Positions 5,965 through 6,718 of a DNA stretch of 6,718 bases are shown here, piece by piece. Numbering within the stretch: the stretch's first letter is position 1; each line of letters starts with the position of its first letter. Made by a program: the position numbers and the translations under genes. This DNA comes from Selenomonadaceae bacterium (GTDB lineage: Bacteria; Bacillota; Negativicutes; Selenomonadales; Selenomonadaceae): assembly GCA_016286075.1 (NCBI GenBank), contig JAEERZ010000123.1, positions 1-6,718 on the forward strand, written 5' to 3'. The notes under the pieces were generated by a model, which worked only from the letters and a program-made list of their open reading frames with translations, was not told where the DNA came from and made no database searches.

Positions 5965-6718
5965 TTGATCAAGAGAAGCAGGGGTAAGGGAAGGAAGAAA
6001 GTGCAGGAGTTCGATCAGGCCAAGGAATTCATGATGGCCATCGACGATTTGGGAAAAGAAAAAGGCATCGCCCCGGAGATTTTGTTCGACGCTATCGAGG
6101 CGGCGCTGATTTCCGCATATCGTCGGAATTTCGGATCGGAACAGAATGCGCATGTGCAGATCGACCGCACGACGGGAGAATTTCATGTGTACGCCCATAA
6201 AACGGTGGCGCGCGAAGTGACGGACCCGGTGATGGAAATGGCGTTGGAAGACGCCCAGGCGCTGGACCCCGATTATGAAGAAGGCGACGTGCTGGAGATC
6301 GAGGTGACGCCGGCGAATTTCGGCCGCATCGCTGCGCAGACGGCGAAGCAGGTCGTGGTACAGCGGATTCGCGAAGCGGAGCGGGGAAATATCTACGACG
6401 AGTTCTCGGGCCGGTCCAGCGATATCGTGACGGGACTGGTGCAGCGTGTGGAAAACCGCAATGTCTATATCGACCTCGGGCGAACGGAAGCGCTTTTGGC
6501 CCCCTCGGAGCAGATCGAAGGCGAGACGTATGTTCACGGCGACCGGGTGAAGGCGTATATCCTGGAAGTCCGGCGGACGTCCAAGGGACCGCAGATTGCC
6601 GTTTCGCGCACGCATCCGGGACTTTTGAAGCGGCTCTTTGAGATGGAGGTGCCGGAGCTTCACGACGGCGTCGTGGAGATCAAGTCGGTGGCCCGGGAAC
6701 CGGGAATGCGTTCCAAAA
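5965..6718 (+). CDS. nusA: Transcription termination/antitermination factor NusA (3' end cut by window)
   Basis: NusA binds RNA polymerase and nascent RNA, modulating pausing, intrinsic termination and antitermination. The window holds the first 251 codons. The N-terminal polymerase-binding domain (about 20-145) includes IAPEILFDAIEAALISAYRR and NFGRIAAQTAKQ (118-129). An S1 RNA-binding domain starts at DIVTGLVQRVENRNVYIDLG (153-172) and runs to about 220. The first KH domain begins with VVEIKSVAREPGMRSK just before the edge. The start is uncertain. TTG 5965 has the best ribosome site but adds a lysine/arginine-rich leader (MIKRSRGKGRKK) not usual in NusA. GTG 6001 gives a more standard N-terminus (QEFDQAKEFMMAIDDLG), and ATG 6031 and 6034 are also in frame. 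It lies 39 nt after rimP with no terminator between, so they are one operon. Confidence 0.95.
   Translation, partial: MIKRSRGKGRKKVQEFDQAKEFMMAIDDLGKEKGIAPEILFDAIEAALISAYRRNFGSEQNAHVQIDRTTGEFHVYAHKTVAREVTDPVMEMALEDAQALDPDYEEGDVLEIEVTPANFGRIAAQTAKQVVVQRIREAERGNIYDEFSGRSSDIVTGLVQRVENRNVYIDLGRTEALLAPSEQIEGETYVHGDRVKAYILEVRRTSKGPQIAVSRTHPGLLKRLFEMEVPELHDGVVEIKSVAREPGMRSK

Noticed and set aside
5959..6663. Minus-strand open frame (234 codons) opposite nusA
   Set aside because: It is antisense to the highly conserved NusA N-terminal and S1 domains.

Overview
The window looks like chromosomal DNA from a Gram-positive-type lineage (Firmicutes). A GC-rich, anaerobic diderm Firmicute of the Negativicutes (Selenomonas/Megasphaera type) is my best guess. 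This rests on the rimP-nusA order, B. subtilis-type sigma-A promoters, strong AGGAGG-like ribosome binding sites, a Firmicutes-type LexA (DinR) box, and a CobN-type chelatase beside a lipoprotein binding protein. The lineage is inferred from style; no 16S rRNA or other marker is present.

Left part (1-4744, minus strand): a two-gene transcription unit read right to left. It starts from a near-consensus promoter (-35 at 4739-4744, -10 at 4716-4721). A perfect 15-bp palindrome (4692-4706) lies just downstream of the predicted start and is a likely operator. The first gene encodes a lipoprotein substrate-binding protein of the FecB/BtuF class (3691-4647). The second, 25 nt downstream, encodes a very large CobN-family chelatase subunit (3665 to beyond position 1), missing only its last few dozen residues. 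Together they suggest handling of a metal or tetrapyrrole (cobalt/cobalamin, haem or similar): one protein captures the substrate outside, the other works on metal insertion, or possibly removal, inside.

Centre (4745-5314): a divergent single-gene unit on the plus strand. A strong promoter (TTGACA-16-TATAAT) carries a LexA-type palindrome, AGAAC-AAAA-GTTCT, over its start site. It drives a 110-residue protein with a basic N-terminus, one membrane segment and a LysM domain. That is the architecture and regulation of YneA, the SOS-induced cell-division suppressor of Bacillus. A good intrinsic terminator ends the unit.

Right part (5359-6718, plus strand): the start of the conserved rimP-nusA operon. 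It has its own extended -10 promoter and a leader with a 9-10 bp hairpin, then rimP (30S maturation factor, GTG start), then the first 251 codons of nusA (transcription elongation/termination factor, probably TTG start), cut by the window edge.

All three plus-strand genes appear to use non-ATG starts, each chosen because of a ribosome binding site about 9 nt upstream. No RNA genes, mobile elements or CRISPR arrays were seen.
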